64,000 nt of DNA from Bowmanella denitrificans. GTDB lineage: Bacteria > Pseudomonadota > Gammaproteobacteria > Enterobacterales > Alteromonadaceae. Shown here one piece after another: positions 8,162 through 19,561 of the stretch (position 1 is its first letter; each line of letters starts with the position of its first letter). The notes under the pieces were generated by a model that worked only from the letters and a program-made list of their open reading frames with translations, was not told the origin of the DNA and searched no databases. Both the position numbers and the translations under genes were made by a program. The DNA lies in NCBI RefSeq assembly GCF_002887595.1, contig NZ_PEBU01000003.1, forward strand, positions 310,001-374,000. The letters are read 5' to 3'.

Positions 8162-9803
8162 CAATATAGCGACCCAAGCCCGCGTAGAGCCGGTAACCAG
8201 TTGGTCTAAGGTCTGGCTTATCCCCCTGATAGCGCTGGGGGTTGGTGTGTGGATGGTTTATCAGCAACTCAGCCAGCAAGGCCCTGTGGTACAGATAGAG
8301 TTTCGTTCAGCCGAAGGCCTGGAGCCGGGAAAAACCAAAATTCGCGCCCGTGATGTCGAAGTCGGTCTGGTCAAGGAGATCACCCTGGCAAAAGATCTAT
8401 CCAGTGTGATTGTCACCGCCAGAATGACCGCTGATGCCGATCCGCTGCTAACCCAAGACGCTAACTTCTGGGTGGTTACACCAAAGGTCAGCCTGAGCGG
8501 CATTTCAGGCTTGTCGACGCTATTGTCCGGCGCCTACATCAAATTGGAACCGGGCAACAGCCCCCAGCGTAGTGTCAGGTTCAAAGGGCTGGATACACCG
8601 CCGCTAACCCCGGCAGGCGCCCCGGGCTTACACCTGACTCTATCCAGCGGACAGGATTTTGCCTATGCGGCTGGCGACCCGATTATTTATAAAGGGCTGG
8701 AAGTGGGGAAAATCGATCATGTGCACTTCAATGTGGCCGAGCGCACCGTGTATTACAATGCCTTTATCCAGGCGCCTTATAATAAACTGGTGACCAGCAA
8801 CAGCAGGTTCTGGAACGCCAGCGGGGTTAAAATGGACCTTAGCGCAGAAGGGCTCAGTATCCAGGCCGGAAATTTACAAACACTGCTGACCAACGGCGTC
8901 ACCTTTGGCGTACCAGCTCATTTACCGCAGGGCGAAGTGATTACCGAACGCACCTACTTTAAAGTTTACCCGGATTACGAGCAGGCCACGGCGCCTGATT
9001 TCCAGTACAGCCAGGAATACCTGCTATTGCTGGAAGATTCGGTCAAAGGGTTATTCCCCGGCGCCCCTGTCACCTACCGTGGACTGAATATAGGTAAAGT
9101 GCTGGCGGTCAATTTGCCCCTTGAGCAACAACCCGCTTACCTTGAACCTCAGTACCAAATCCCAGTACTGATTTCCCTTTATCCAGGTCAGATAGGCTTA
9201 AGTGACAACCTTGTGGGCAAACAAAAACTGGATGAAAAAATGGACCTGTGGATACAGGATGGACTGCACGCCTCACTTGGCAATGGCAATCTGTTAACCG
9301 GCAAACAGCTTATTGAGCTAACATACGCGCCCTTGTCGGCACGCCATAATGACCTGGTCAGTTTACAGAATTATCGGGTTATCCCCAGTGTTTCCGGCGA
9401 ACTGTCACAACTGACCGAGAAATTCTCAGCGCTGCTGGATAAGTTTAATCACTTGCCCCTGCAGGAACTGGCTGAGAACGCCAGTGATATGCTGGGCACC
9501 AGTGCACAGACCATGGTGGAGATACGCACCAGTTTACAGTCAATGCAGGGATTACTGGCGGAATTACAGGACAAGCAACTGGTTGAACAGCTAAGGGCCA
9601 CGTTAGCCAGCTTGGAACAACTCGCGGCTGATTTTGCCGATGGTTCCACCAGCCAGGGGGAATTGCAACGTACCTTACAACAAATTCAGCGCACCCTGCA
9701 GCAAAGCCAGCCACTGTTGCAACAGTTGAACCAAACCCCCAACAGTCTGATATTTTCAGGCCAGGGTGACGAGTCACAGCCCAGGGCGACAGGAGCCAAT
9801 TAA
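8151..9803 (+). CDS. pqiB: Intermembrane transport protein PqiB (MCE domains)
   Basis: Periplasmic tunnel protein anchored in the inner membrane by one helix (residues about 22-40, VWLIPLIALGVGVWMVYQQL). Three MCE repeats follow (about 45-140, 160-260, 285-400), each with a strand pattern like VQIEFRSAEGLEPGKTKIRARDVEVG. The C-terminal part (about 425-540) is a Gln/Leu-rich coiled coil that forms the needle. Length 550 residues matches PqiB of Escherichia coli. It overlaps pqiA and touches pqiC (TAATG), so the three genes form one operon. Confidence 0.94.
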   Translation: MTDNNIATQARVEPVTSWSKVWLIPLIALGVGVWMVYQQLSQQGPVVQIEFRSAEGLEPGKTKIRARDVEVGLVKEITLAKDLSSVIVTARMTADADPLLTQDANFWVVTPKVSLSGISGLSTLLSGAYIKLEPGNSPQRSVRFKGLDTPPLTPAGAPGLHLTLSSGQDFAYAAGDPIIYKGLEVGKIDHVHFNVAERTVYYNAFIQAPYNKLVTSNSRFWNASGVKMDLSAEGLSIQAGNLQTLLTNGVTFGVPAHLPQGEVITERTYFKVYPDYEQATAPDFQYSQEYLLLLEDSVKGLFPGAPVTYRGLNIGKVLAVNLPLEQQPAYLEPQYQIPVLISLYPGQIGLSDNLVGKQKLDEKMDLWIQDGLHASLGNGNLLTGKQLIELTYAPLSARHNDLVSLQNYRVIPSVSGELSQLTEKFSALLDKFNHLPLQELAENASDMLGTSAQTMVEIRTSLQSMQGLLAELQDKQLVEQLRATLASLEQLAADFADGSTSQGELQRTLQQIQRTLQQSQPLLQQLNQTPNSLIFSGQGDESQPRATGAN

Positions 9804-10360
9804 TGCGATTTTTAAGTTTGAGCATCGTCTTATTGATATCGGCCTGCAGCAGCGCGCCACCTGCTATTCAGTATTACTTACTGACACCACCCGCGGTACC
9901 GACTATACAATCGGATAATCAATCAAAAACCATGCGTTTAAGCTTGTTACCACTGCCTGACTATTTACAGCAAGACGGCCTGGTAATGCGTACCATAACC
10001 GGACAGTTACAGGTATCCCGTCAACATTTGTGGGCGCAAAGTTTACAACGCAGCATGCCCATGACACTGGCTGATGCGTTGAATGCTAAAGGCAAAACCA
10101 GATTTATCACCAGTGCAGAGCCACAGGTAAAAATGAGCGAAGATGAGTTGAGAATTCAGATTCGTCATTTGCTTATCGATCAGCAACAGGGGGTTGTGCT
10201 GCAGGCACGCTACTGGCGCCTAGACGGCAAAGGACAAGTAAAAGACCAGCAAGACTTCTTTGCCAGTGCAGCCTTAGAGACCGACGGATACCCTCATGCT
10301 GTTGCACAAATGCATGGGCTATTGGAAAAGTTGGCGCAACACATTCTCCAACAGCTTTGA
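9803..10360 (+). CDS. pqiC: PqiC outer-membrane lipoprotein (DUF330/ABC_trans_aux)
   Basis: Lipoprotein partner of PqiB at the outer membrane. The lipobox is ISAC at residues 12-15 after a short hydrophobic signal; the mature protein begins CSSAPPAIQYYLLTPP, the typical ABC_trans_aux opening. Length 185 residues is normal. The start ATG overlaps the pqiB stop by one base and has AGGAG upstream. It is the last gene of pqiABC; smrA follows after 41 bases. Confidence 0.92.
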   Translation: MRFLSLSIVLLISACSSAPPAIQYYLLTPPAVPTIQSDNQSKTMRLSLLPLPDYLQQDGLVMRTITGQLQVSRQHLWAQSLQRSMPMTLADALNAKGKTRFITSAEPQVKMSEDELRIQIRHLLIDQQQGVVLQARYWRLDGKGQVKDQQDFFASAALETDGYPHAVAQMHGLLEKLAQHILQQL

Positions 10361-10401
10361 TACAATAGCCTTCGGACTGTTTAATCTATGGGGAAAGAGC
10401 A

Positions 10402-10983
10402 ATGTCTGACCAGCAGCAACCCACCGATTTTTTGCAGGCGATGGCCGATGTCGTGCCGATAAAACGCGATGACAAAGTGACCCATATTGGTCCCTCTTCA
10501 GCTACGCTGGCGCAGTCTCTGAAACGCCAGGCACTGGAAAAACAATTGCAGCAGGATGGCAACTACCTGAGTGTCGAGAAGGTCGAGCCCCTGGATCCTT
10601 ACGATTTTCTCGATTACAAAAAAGACGGTGTGCAGGAAGGCGTGCACAAGAAACTGCGTCTCGGCCAATACCAGATTGATGAAGTACTGAACCTGCAAAT
10701 GCAGCGCATTGAGTCAGCCCGGCACAATTTGTTTGAAACCCTGATGCTGGCACACCGCAGAGGCTTACGTACTCTGCTTATCCAGCACGGCCTGGGACTG
10801 CACAGCAAACCCTTCCCGGCCTTATTGAAAAGCTATGTGAATCAGTGGCTGAGGCAAATTCCGGAAGTATTGGCCTTTCATACAGCGCAAAAATACCACG
10901 GCGGCCTGGCAGCCACCTACGTGCTACTGAAAAAAAGCGAACAACAGCGCCTGGTTAACCGTGAACGTCACCAGAAACGCTAA
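10402..10983 (+). CDS. smrA: Smr-domain DNA endonuclease SmrA
   Basis: Small MutS-related nuclease of the stand-alone SmrA group. The N-terminal extension (residues 1-85) contains the family segment PLDPYDFLDYKKDGVQEGVH, and the Smr domain follows (about 95-175). In the usual HGxGxG loop it reads QHGLGLHSK, the SmrA variant. It ends in a basic tail (NRERHQKR). Length 193 residues agrees with SmrA. It may be read through from pqiABC, but a gap of 41 bases and its own GGGGAAAG ribosome site allow independent expression. Confidence 0.85.
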   Translation: MSDQQQPTDFLQAMADVVPIKRDDKVTHIGPSSATLAQSLKRQALEKQLQQDGNYLSVEKVEPLDPYDFLDYKKDGVQEGVHKKLRLGQYQIDEVLNLQMQRIESARHNLFETLMLAHRRGLRTLLIQHGLGLHSKPFPALLKSYVNQWLRQIPEVLAFHTAQKYHGGLAATYVLLKKSEQQRLVNRERHQKR

Positions 10984-11098
10984 TCTGCACCATTGCTGGT
11001 GCCGCATCGGCCCTGGCACCAAAGAATGCGGTGACGACCATAATGATCACCGCAAACAACACGCCTGCCAGGCCAAAACCTCTCGATGAGCGATTCAT
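10955..11098 (-). CDS. Possible 47-residue signal-peptide-bearing small protein
   Basis: A short frame from ATG 11098 to TAA 10955 encodes a basic N-terminus (MNRSSRGFG), a hydrophobic stretch (LAGVLFAVIIMVVTAFF) and AxA sites (ARADAAPA), ending with a 12-15 residue tail. This is what a tiny secreted or membrane peptide looks like. It overlaps the end of smrA on the opposite strand. No family is recognised and there is no strong ribosome site, so the call is tentative. Confidence 0.3.
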   Translation of the reverse strand: MNRSSRGFGLAGVLFAVIIMVVTAFFGARADAAPAMVQISVSGDVHG

Positions 11099-11385
11099 AA
11101 ACTGTCTCTGTTATTATTTTTTCTGTCTACAAATCCTTGCTCGACTCAGCGTCTATCGCGGTACTTCCTTTTCCACCAAAACTAGCTAACAGCTGACTCT
11201 TATTTCGCATTCGGGTAATCGCGGATTACACTTAGTTACGAAACGGTACAAATACTAAACACAGTTTTTTTATTTAACAACAGCTTAAGTAAAAAAATAT
11301 GAATAAATCGGGAAAAAGTCGGGATTTTTGCGCCCAACCTAGCTCAAACGCATCATTTCGGTAAAATTTTCTGCAAGATCAAAGC
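11099..11385. other. Intergenic stretch, nothing recognised
   Basis: AT-rich sequence between the possible small gene and the purL terminator. I see no credible frame, RNA gene or repeat here. It may hold the promoter of the possible small gene to its left. Confidence 0.4.
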
Positions 11386-11407
11386 AAAAACGGACCCGAA
11401 GGTCCGT
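11386..11407 (-). terminator. Intrinsic terminator of purL
   Basis: ACGGACC and GGTCCGT pair around a CGAA loop; read on the minus strand this is followed by TTTTT. It begins 9 bases beyond the purL stop codon. Confidence 0.85.
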
Positions 11408-11415
11408 TTATTCAT

Positions 11416-14400
11416 TTATCCTGCAAATACCCTGGCATTGCGGAATATGCGCATCCATGGGCTGTCTTCCTGCCAGTCATCCGGATGCCAGGAATTGGCC
11501 ACGGTACGGAACACGCGCTCCGGGTGTGGCATCATGATAGTTGCGCGGCCGTCCTTACTGGTCAGGCCGGTGATCCCCTGTGGTGAACCATTGGGGTTGG
11601 CGGGATACTGCTCTGTCACCTTACCGTAGTTATCCACATAACGTAGCGCTGCGGTGTGATTGTCCATTACAGATTGCAAACCTGTCTGATTGGCAAACTC
11701 GGCACGGCCCTCACCATGCGACACGGCCACCGGCATTCTGGAGCCAGCCATGCCCTGCAGCAACACGGATTCCGACTGCATCACCTCGACCATAGAGAAG
11801 CGTGCTTCAAAACGTTCACTGCGGTTGGTGACAAAATGCGGCCATAAGTCAGCACCTGGGATCAGGCTCTTAAGATTGGACATCATCTGACAGCCGTTAC
11901 ACACCCCCAGCGAGAAGGTCTCGTTGCGATGGAAGAAGCGCTGAAACTGCTCACGGGCCATATCATTAAACAGAATGGACTTGGCCCAGCCTTCACCGGC
12001 GCCCAGCACATCACCGTATGAGAAACCACCACAGGCGACCAAGCCCTGGAACTGCTCCAGGGTGATACGGCCAGCCAGGATGTCACTCATATGCACATCA
12101 ATGGCATTGAACCCGGCGCGGCTGAAGGCTGCTGCCATTTCCACATGGGAGTTGACGCCCTGCTCACGCAGAACAGCCACCTTAGGCTGAATACCTTTAG
12201 CAATATAGGGCGCGGCCACATCTTCGTTCAGATCGAAACTCAGACTGGCGTGCAGGCCAGGGTCTGCACTATCGGTTTTAATCGCCAGTTCCTGCGCAGC
12301 ACAATCAGGATTGTCACGCATAGACTGCATCTGGTGAGTAGTTTGTGCCCACAATCTGCGGTAATGGCTGCGGCTATTGGACAACACAATCTCACCGGCA
12401 AGGCTGAATTGCAGCTTATCGCCATCGATTGCCTGACCGATGTTATGCACCAGCTCAGTCAAACCATTGGCGGCAAAGACTTGCATCACCGCGTCCAGTT
12501 TATCCGCCGGCACCTGCAACACGGCGCCCAGTTCTTCGTTATACAGGGCTGACAGGGCGTCCCCCAAACCGTCCAGCTTAATATCCACACCACAATGCCC
12601 AGCGAAAGCCATTTCTGCCAGCGTAGTGAACAGACCGCCGTCGGATCTGTCATGGTAGGCCCAAATCAGGCCCTGGCGGTTAAGACTTTGCACGGCATTA
12701 AAGAAGCCACGCAGCAATTCGGGGTTATCCAGATCCGGTGCGCTATTGCCAAGCTGACCGTATACCTGGGCCAGACAAGACGCGCCCAGACGGTTTTTAC
12801 CGCCACCCAGGTCAATCAGAATTAGCTGTGAAGCGCCCTTATCCAGACGCAACTGCGGGGTTAAGGTACGACGGACATCTTCTACCCGGGCAAAGGCGGA
12901 AATCACCAGCGACAGAGGGGCTGTCACCGCCTTGTCCTGGCCATTGTCCTGCCAACGCATCTTCATCGACATACTGTCTTTGCCCACCGGAATGGTTAAG
13001 TCCAGGGCCGGACAAAGCTCTTCACCCACCGCCTTAACCGCTTCATACAAACCGGCATCCTCGCCTGGGTGACCGGCAGCGGCCATCCAGTTGGCCGATA
13101 ACTTGATGCGTTTCAGTTCGCCGATATCCGCCGCAGCAATATTGGTAATCGCTTCCGCCACCGCCATACGCGCCGAGGCACCATGGCTCAGCAGCGCCAC
13201 AGGAGTCCGTTCGCCCATGGCCATGGCCTCGCCGTGATAGGTGTCATAACCGGCAGCAGTCACGGCCACATCCGCCACCGGGATCTGCCAGGGGCCAACC
13301 ATTTGATCACGATTAACCAAACCCGTCACACTGCGATCGCCTATGGTGATCAGGAAGGTTTTTTCAGCAATAGTCGGCAATTGCAACAAGCGCTCAGCCG
13401 CTTCATCCAACTTTATCGTTGTGGTGTCAAATTCTGTCCCTGCGGCCTTGCTGGATTGCACATCGCGATGCATCTTCGGTGGTTTACCCAACAATACATC
13501 TAGCGGCAGATCCACCGGCTTGTTATCAAAATGACTGTCGGTCAGGGTCAGATGCGGCTCGGCAGTCGCTTCACCCACGACTGCGAAAGGCGCACGCTCA
13601 CGTTCACAAATAGCCTCAAAACGTGCCAGGTTATGTGGTGCGACCGCCAGAACATAACGTTCCTGGGATTCATTACACCAAACCTGCAGAGGTGACATAC
13701 CGGGTTCGTCATTAGGCACATTACGCAGCTCAAAACGTCCACCGCGGCCGCCGTCATTGACCAGCTCAGGGAAAGCATTGGAAATACCGCCGGCGCCCAC
13801 ATCGTGAATAAACTGAATAGGGTTGTCTTCACCAAGCTGCCAGCAGCGATCAATTACTTCCTGACAACGGCGTTCAATTTCCGGGTTGTCGCGCTGTACT
13901 GAGGCAAAATCCAGATCCTGGTTGGACTGGCCGGCCGCCATAGATGAGGCCGCACCACCACCCAATCCGATATTCATGGCCGGACCACCTAACACAATCA
14001 GCTTGGCCCCCACCGGGATCTCGGCTTTTTGCGTATGCTGGGCACGAATATTACCCAGACCACCGGCCAGCATAATAGGTTTGTGATAACCGCGAATCTC
14101 TTCGCCATTGAAGCTGTTAACCTGCTGCTCGTAGGTACGGAAATAGCCAAGAATATTGGGTCGGCCAAATTCATTGTTAAATGCGGCGCCGCCAAGCGGG
14201 CCTTCAATCATAATATCCAGGGCACTGGCAATATGACCGGGCTTGCCAAAGTCCTGCTCCCAAGGCTGCTCATTGCCAGGCAAACGCAGGTTAGATACGG
14301 AAAAACCCACCAGACCGGCTTTAGGTTTTGCACCACGACCTGTGGCACCTTCATCACGAATTTCACCACCGGAGCCGGTTGCGGCACCCGGGAATGGCGA

Positions 14401-15297
14401 AATAGCCGTTGGGTGGTTGTGGGTTTCCACTTTCATCAGAATATCGATACTTTCCTGATGATACTGATACTGGCCACTGGCAGGATCGGGGAAAAAACGT
14501 CCTGCTATCGATCCTTCCATTACCGCGGCGTTATCTTTGTAGGCCGAGTGCACGTAGTCAGGGCAATGCTCAAAGGTGTTTTTGATCATTTTGAACAAGG
14601 ACTTGGGCTGGGCAGCCCCATCAATGGTCCAGTCGGCGTTAAATATCTTATGTCGACAATGCTCAGAGTTGGCCTGGGCAAACATATAGAGTTCGACGTC
14701 ATTGGGGTTACGTCCCAGGCGTTCAAAGCTGCTGACCAGATAGTCAATTTCATCTTCTGCCAGGGCCAGTCCCATTTCAACGTTGGCTGTTTCAAGCGCA
14801 CCACGACCATGGCCGAGAATATCCACACTGGTCATGGCAGCAGGTTGCTGCTCAATAAATAGCTGCTGGGCTTGTTGCAGATCAGCAAATGTAGATTCTG
14901 TCATTCTGTCATGCAGCATGGCAGCCACATCGGCTAATTTGCCCGTTGCCACCCCTTTTACATAATAGGCAATACCGCGCTCTAAGCGTTTGACCTTATT
15001 CAGACCGCAGTTGTGGGCAATATCGGTAGCTTTGGAGGACCAGGGAGAAATAGTACCAGGGCGTGGCACCACCAACACCAGTTCGCCGTCTGCTGCATGC
15101 TCTGCGACTTTGGGTCCATACACCAGCAAGCTGTTCAGCACTTCGGCTTCCTCGCTGGTCAGCGCCTGTGTTACCTGGGCAAAGTGCACATACTCTGCGT
15201 GCAGGTCGGTTACATCCAGCTGTTGTTCGGCCAACTGAGTCAGCAGCTTTTGGATTCGGAAGTCGGAAAGGGCTGGCGCACCGCGGAGGATCAGCAT
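11416..15297 (-). CDS. purL: Phosphoribosylformylglycinamidine synthase (PurL, large form)
   Basis: Catalyses step four of purine synthesis: FGAR, glutamine and ATP give FGAM. It is the single-chain proteobacterial form of 1293 residues. Domains in order: N-terminal PurS-like and linker region (about 1-220), two AIRS-related halves (about 220-1000, with [20 protein letters not shown] for nucleotide/substrate binding), and a class I glutamine amidotransferase domain (about 1035-1293). The amidotransferase nucleophile Cys is in GVCNGCQMM and its His/Glu are in PHPERVFR. Divergent from mltF, a common arrangement in gammaproteobacteria. It has its own terminator. Confidence 0.98.
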   Translation of the reverse strand: MLILRGAPALSDFRIQKLLTQLAEQQLDVTDLHAEYVHFAQVTQALTSEEAEVLNSLLVYGPKVAEHAADGELVLVVPRPGTISPWSSKATDIAHNCGLNKVKRLERGIAYYVKGVATGKLADVAAMLHDRMTESTFADLQQAQQLFIEQQPAAMTSVDILGHGRGALETANVEMGLALAEDEIDYLVSSFERLGRNPNDVELYMFAQANSEHCRHKIFNADWTIDGAAQPKSLFKMIKNTFEHCPDYVHSAYKDNAAVMEGSIAGRFFPDPASGQYQYHQESIDILMKVETHNHPTAISPFPGAATGSGGEIRDEGATGRGAKPKAGLVGFSVSNLRLPGNEQPWEQDFGKPGHIASALDIMIEGPLGGAAFNNEFGRPNILGYFRTYEQQVNSFNGEEIRGYHKPIMLAGGLGNIRAQHTQKAEIPVGAKLIVLGGPAMNIGLGGGAASSMAAGQSNQDLDFASVQRDNPEIERRCQEVIDRCWQLGEDNPIQFIHDVGAGGISNAFPELVNDGGRGGRFELRNVPNDEPGMSPLQVWCNESQERYVLAVAPHNLARFEAICERERAPFAVVGEATAEPHLTLTDSHFDNKPVDLPLDVLLGKPPKMHRDVQSSKAAGTEFDTTTIKLDEAAERLLQLPTIAEKTFLITIGDRSVTGLVNRDQMVGPWQIPVADVAVTAAGYDTYHGEAMAMGERTPVALLSHGASARMAVAEAITNIAAADIGELKRIKLSANWMAAAGHPGEDAGLYEAVKAVGEELCPALDLTIPVGKDSMSMKMRWQDNGQDKAVTAPLSLVISAFARVEDVRRTLTPQLRLDKGASQLILIDLGGGKNRLGASCLAQVYGQLGNSAPDLDNPELLRGFFNAVQSLNRQGLIWAYHDRSDGGLFTTLAEMAFAGHCGVDIKLDGLGDALSALYNEELGAVLQVPADKLDAVMQVFAANGLTELVHNIGQAIDGDKLQFSLAGEIVLSNSRSHYRRLWAQTTHQMQSMRDNPDCAAQELAIKTDSADPGLHASLSFDLNEDVAAPYIAKGIQPKVAVLREQGVNSHVEMAAAFSRAGFNAIDVHMSDILAGRITLEQFQGLVACGGFSYGDVLGAGEGWAKSILFNDMAREQFQRFFHRNETFSLGVCNGCQMMSNLKSLIPGADLWPHFVTNRSERFEARFSMVEVMQSESVLLQGMAGSRMPVAVSHGEGRAEFANQTGLQSVMDNHTAALRYVDNYGKVTEQYPANPNGSPQGITGLTSKDGRATIMMPHPERVFRTVANSWHPDDWQEDSPWMRIFRNARVFAG

Positions 15298-15563
15298 GTT
15301 TTAGTCATCCAAAGTTCAATGTTTAGGACTCATCTGCGCTTAATATGGGCAGATGGCTCGGTCGTCAGGAATTTGCGCGGCGGATTATAGTAGAAAATCG
15401 CCCGTCTGATAAGCTTTGCTGTTATCAGCCCTTCACACCGGCATAGACGCAAAAATCCCTTACATTATTCGGGCTTGGCTACATGGTTAGTTGCGCTTAA
15501 AGGCTGGCACCCAATGCACTTTTTGGTCACAATGGCGGCTTATGTGTTTTCTATCTGTAGTCC

Positions 15564-17003
15564 ATGGCAGTCGCAAAAAGAAGCAAAATAATCAGTCAAC
15601 TCAAACACCTGACTTTAGTATTAGGTGCTTTGTTGCTGCTTTCTTGCGACCGCGCGCCATCACAAAGCAGTTTGGGTCTGGTGCTGGAACGTGGGGTGCT
15701 GAAAGTAGGCACATTGTATGGACTCACCACCTACTATACAGGTCCGGGCGGCCCAGAAGGTTTTGAATACGAATTGGCCAAGGGTTTTGCAGACTATCTG
15801 GGGGTGAAACTGGAAATTTTTCCCTACTACAGCCTGAGTCAGTCTTTTTATCACCTTGAGCAACAGAATCTGGATTTACTGGCGGCGGAATTGACCGTCA
15901 CCAGGCAACGCGTCGAGCATTTTCGCTTCGGCCCACCCTATCAGCAAGTCAGTCAGAAGCTGGTGTTTAAGCAAGGCCAGCAGCGTCCGCGGGACGTCAG
16001 CGATCTCAGCGGAAGCCTGGTTGTGGTGGCAGACAGCAGTCACACAGACACGTTAAACAGCCTAAAACAGCAATATCCTGCTTTGACCTGGCAGGAAAGC
16101 AGCGATATGGACTCTGAAGAGTTGATGGAAGCGGTTATCGCCGGGCAATATGACTACACGGTCACCGATTCGAATATCCTGGCACTGATGCGCCGTCGTC
16201 ATCCAGAGTTGGCTATTGGCTTTACCCTGCAAGAACCACAGCGGGTAGCCTGGGCCATGAGTAAGAAGCAGGACGACTCACTGTTTTCCGCCATGCTGGA
16301 CTATTTTGGTAATTTGCAGCAATCCGGCCGATTGGCGGCACTGGAAGATAAATATTTCGGCCATGTACGGCAATTTAATTATGTGGATACCCGCCTGTTT
16401 ATTCAGGCTGTAGATAATGTGCTACCCAAGTACAGAAAGTGGTTTGAAGAACATGCAGGCAGTCTGGACTGGCAATTGCTGGCCGCCATGAGCTATCAGG
16501 AAAGCCATTGGGATCCCAGGGCCAAGTCGCCAACCGGAGTGCGCGGTATGATGATGCTGACCCTGCCTACCGCCAAAGATCTTGGCGTAACATCCAGGCT
16601 GGATGCAGAGCAGAGTATTCGTGGTGGCTCCCAATATTTGCAGGAACTTATCCGGCGTATTCCGGATCGTATTCGCCACCCGGATCGCATCTGGTTTGCC
16701 TTGGCTGCTTATAACGTTGGTATGGGCCACCTTGAAGACGCCAGAATCCTCACCGAGCGTCAGGGCGCCAATCCGGATCTGTGGGTGGATGTGAAACTAC
16801 GCCTGCCACTGCTACGCCAGAAAAAACACTATAAAACCACCCGCTATGGCTATGCCCGAGGTGACGAAGCTGTGACCTACGTTTCTAACATTCGCCGTTA
16901 CTACGATACGCTGGTGTGGCTGGAAGAACAGCGCGAAAAACAACAACCGCAAAGCCTGCCGGAATCTGAATCCATCGAAGAAAAGTTACAATCTACCGAT
17001 TGA
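15564..17003 (+). CDS. mltF: Membrane-bound lytic murein transglycosylase F
   Basis: Peptidoglycan-cleaving lipoprotein of the outer membrane, 479 residues. It has a lipobox LLSC (residues about 26-29), a solute-binding-type regulatory domain (about 45-270) and a C-terminal SLT lysozyme-like domain (about 285-440). The catalytic Glu is in SYQESHWDP, followed by GVRGMMMLTLPTA and ALAAYNVGMGHL, all typical of family 1 transglycosylases. The gene is divergent from purL and followed by tadA on the other strand, the conserved order in this group. Confidence 0.95.
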   Translation: MAVAKRSKIISQLKHLTLVLGALLLLSCDRAPSQSSLGLVLERGVLKVGTLYGLTTYYTGPGGPEGFEYELAKGFADYLGVKLEIFPYYSLSQSFYHLEQQNLDLLAAELTVTRQRVEHFRFGPPYQQVSQKLVFKQGQQRPRDVSDLSGSLVVVADSSHTDTLNSLKQQYPALTWQESSDMDSEELMEAVIAGQYDYTVTDSNILALMRRRHPELAIGFTLQEPQRVAWAMSKKQDDSLFSAMLDYFGNLQQSGRLAALEDKYFGHVRQFNYVDTRLFIQAVDNVLPKYRKWFEEHAGSLDWQLLAAMSYQESHWDPRAKSPTGVRGMMMLTLPTAKDLGVTSRLDAEQSIRGGSQYLQELIRRIPDRIRHPDRIWFALAAYNVGMGHLEDARILTERQGANPDLWVDVKLRLPLLRQKKHYKTTRYGYARGDEAVTYVSNIRRYYDTLVWLEEQREKQQPQSLPESESIEEKLQSTD

Positions 17004-17097
17004 TTTGGAATTAATCGCCATCATATGCTGTCTACGCTTTAACAAAGCTGTCATATAGGTATGCGACAGTAAGATGAAGAAGTGATATGGAGGTATT

Positions 17098-17828
<731 letters not shown>

Positions 17829-17913
17829 TCACATGAATTATAAAGCATTTTTGATTGGCTAACTATTTGCAAAACAAGTTAGGATATTTCCCAAACAAGT
17901 GTAAGGATTAACT

Positions 17914-18129
17914 ATGAATTTGACTGCTGTGGCCATTGTCGCCATCGTTTGCTGGGCATTGGTTGAACTGGTGAATTCCAGACATAAAAAGGCCCCGAAG
18001 CTTAACGAGAATGAATTAAACAATCTTAAGCAGGAAGTCACTACTTTACGGGAAAGAGTTCAGACATTGGAAAAAATTGTCACTGATGAAAACTACGATT
18101 TAAAGCGTCAGTTCGACAATCTGAGATAA
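17914..18129 (+). CDS. PspB-like small membrane protein with coiled coil
   Basis: A 71-residue protein with one N-terminal membrane helix (residues about 3-21) followed by a basic turn (NSRHKKAPK) and a helical, probably coiled-coil segment with LRERVQTLEKIVTDEN. This is the topology and C-terminal pattern of phage-shock protein B, which links membrane stress to PspA/PspC. No pspA or pspC is next to it, so the role is uncertain. It has its own terminator just downstream and AAGG before the start. Confidence 0.65.
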   Translation: MNLTAVAIVAIVCWALVELVNSRHKKAPKLNENELNNLKQEVTTLRERVQTLEKIVTDENYDLKRQFDNLR

Positions 18130-18143
18130 ATACCGAATGCATA

Positions 18144-18167
18144 GAAAAGGCGCTTTTGCGCCTTTTC
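18144..18167 (+). terminator. Intrinsic terminator after the PspB-like gene
   Basis: A perfect 10-base stem, GAAAAGGCGC with GCGCCTTTTC, around a TTTT loop, 14 bases beyond the stop codon. The T-rich end serves the plus strand, but the symmetric A-run makes it possibly bidirectional. Confidence 0.85.
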
Positions 18168-18379
18168 AAATCAATACAAGCTCAGCGTCGTTCATTCCAC
18201 CCCATCATGAGCAAGCAGACAAAAGCCTTTAATATCAATATTTTGAAAAATACATCACCACAGGAACCATGAGCAATACCATAATAAGAATTTCCTCATA
18301 TCCAGCGGCTACCATCTAGGTCAGTAGTGTTCAGAGCAGCCTCCAAGTGCTGATCTTTTTGTTAGCAAGTTGACCAAGA

Positions 18380-19267
18380 CTATGCGTATCGAAGTCGATC
18401 AATCACTAATCTAAAGGCGGAGCTAAGGTTCCGTCGGCCCGAATAGCAGAGATAGTAGCCATCAAAAGGAGGACACCAATCGGATAACACCCGTCGCAAT
18501 GAGCCGTTTTCGATGCTTCCGATTACTTCAGGCTCAGTGACAAAGGCAATGCCGTGGCCAGCTTTAGCTGCTTCAATCGCAATATCACTTTCACTGAAAA
18601 TAAAGGGGCCGGAGATTTTTTTGACGAGTTCTTCGCCATCTTTCTCAAACTCCCAATCATAAATCGAGGCATGAGCATGGAAACGCAATGCCAAACAGGC
18701 GTGATTATCCAGATCATCGGGATGTTCAGGAACACCGTGTTGCTGAAAATAACCGGGAGTTGCCACAGCAGCGAGGCGAATGGGCGGGCCAATTTTGACT
18801 GCGATCATGTCTGGGCTGACGAATTCCCTGAGTCTCACGCCGGCATCAAATCGTTCCTCCGCCAGATCAGTGAGTCGACTCTCTACGTTCAGCTCGATCT
18901 GGATTTCCGGATAGTCGCTAATAATCCGGGAAAGTTTTGGCCAGAGGATGGTACGCAGCGCGGGCTTACTCGTCGCAATCCTGACCAAACCTCGCGGCGT
19001 ATCTCCTAATAATCGTAACTCTTCAATTCGTGCGTTTATCATCCCCAAACCTGGGCGTAAAGCGGCCAGCAATTTTTCCCCCGCATCGGTAGTGGATACG
19101 CGCCGCGATGTGCGGTTGAGCAATTTTATGCCCACACTTGTCTCCAGCCGACGTATGGCATGACTGACAGCAGATTGCGACAAACCCAACTGTGTCGCCG
19201 CCTGAGTAAAGCTTCTTTCCTCAGCGACAGTCATAAATAGGGCTAGATCGCTCAATTCTTCACGCAT
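18380..19267 (-). CDS. LysR-family transcriptional regulator
   Basis: A 295-residue regulator with an N-terminal winged helix-turn-helix (residues about 5-65, FTQAATQLGLSQSAVSHAIRRLE) and a type 2 periplasmic-binding effector domain (about 90-290). This is the CrgA/AaeR-like group often found next to metabolic or efflux genes. It is divergent from the cyclophilin-like/cupin/CMD/MFS/hydrolase genes and is most likely their regulator. The effector is unknown. Confidence 0.9.
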   Translation of the reverse strand: MREELSDLALFMTVAEERSFTQAATQLGLSQSAVSHAIRRLETSVGIKLLNRTSRRVSTTDAGEKLLAALRPGLGMINARIEELRLLGDTPRGLVRIATSKPALRTILWPKLSRIISDYPEIQIELNVESRLTDLAEERFDAGVRLREFVSPDMIAVKIGPPIRLAAVATPGYFQQHGVPEHPDDLDNHACLALRFHAHASIYDWEFEKDGEELVKKISGPFIFSESDIAIEAAKAGHGIAFVTEPEVIGSIENGSLRRVLSDWCPPFDGYYLCYSGRRNLSSAFRLVIDRLRYA

Positions 19268-19561
19268 ACTCAGTCAACCTCCCCTTTGTGTTTAGATACT
19301 GGGAAGACCAAGAATGTAGCATACCGTCACCCACTAGATTGATGAATACATTAGATAAATCAACATACAACTTTATCTTACACCCGATTACTTTCCTCCA
19401 TCTATTAAACTGGCTCATGTGTGCAATGAATTCAGACTGGTTGTTGATAGTGCTTCCCAGGCTTATTGTTTGACCATACATAAGTTGTTTGAGAACAGCG
19501 CTACTGGCACTGCCACGGTCTCTAGCGCTGAAAATCCAGCCAGGAAGAAGAGTTAATCAAA

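Noticed and set aside
10765-10800. SmrA loop reading HGLGLHSK as loss of the usual HGxGxG motif
   Set aside because: This variant is normal for the SmrA branch of the family, so it is not evidence of an inactive enzyme.
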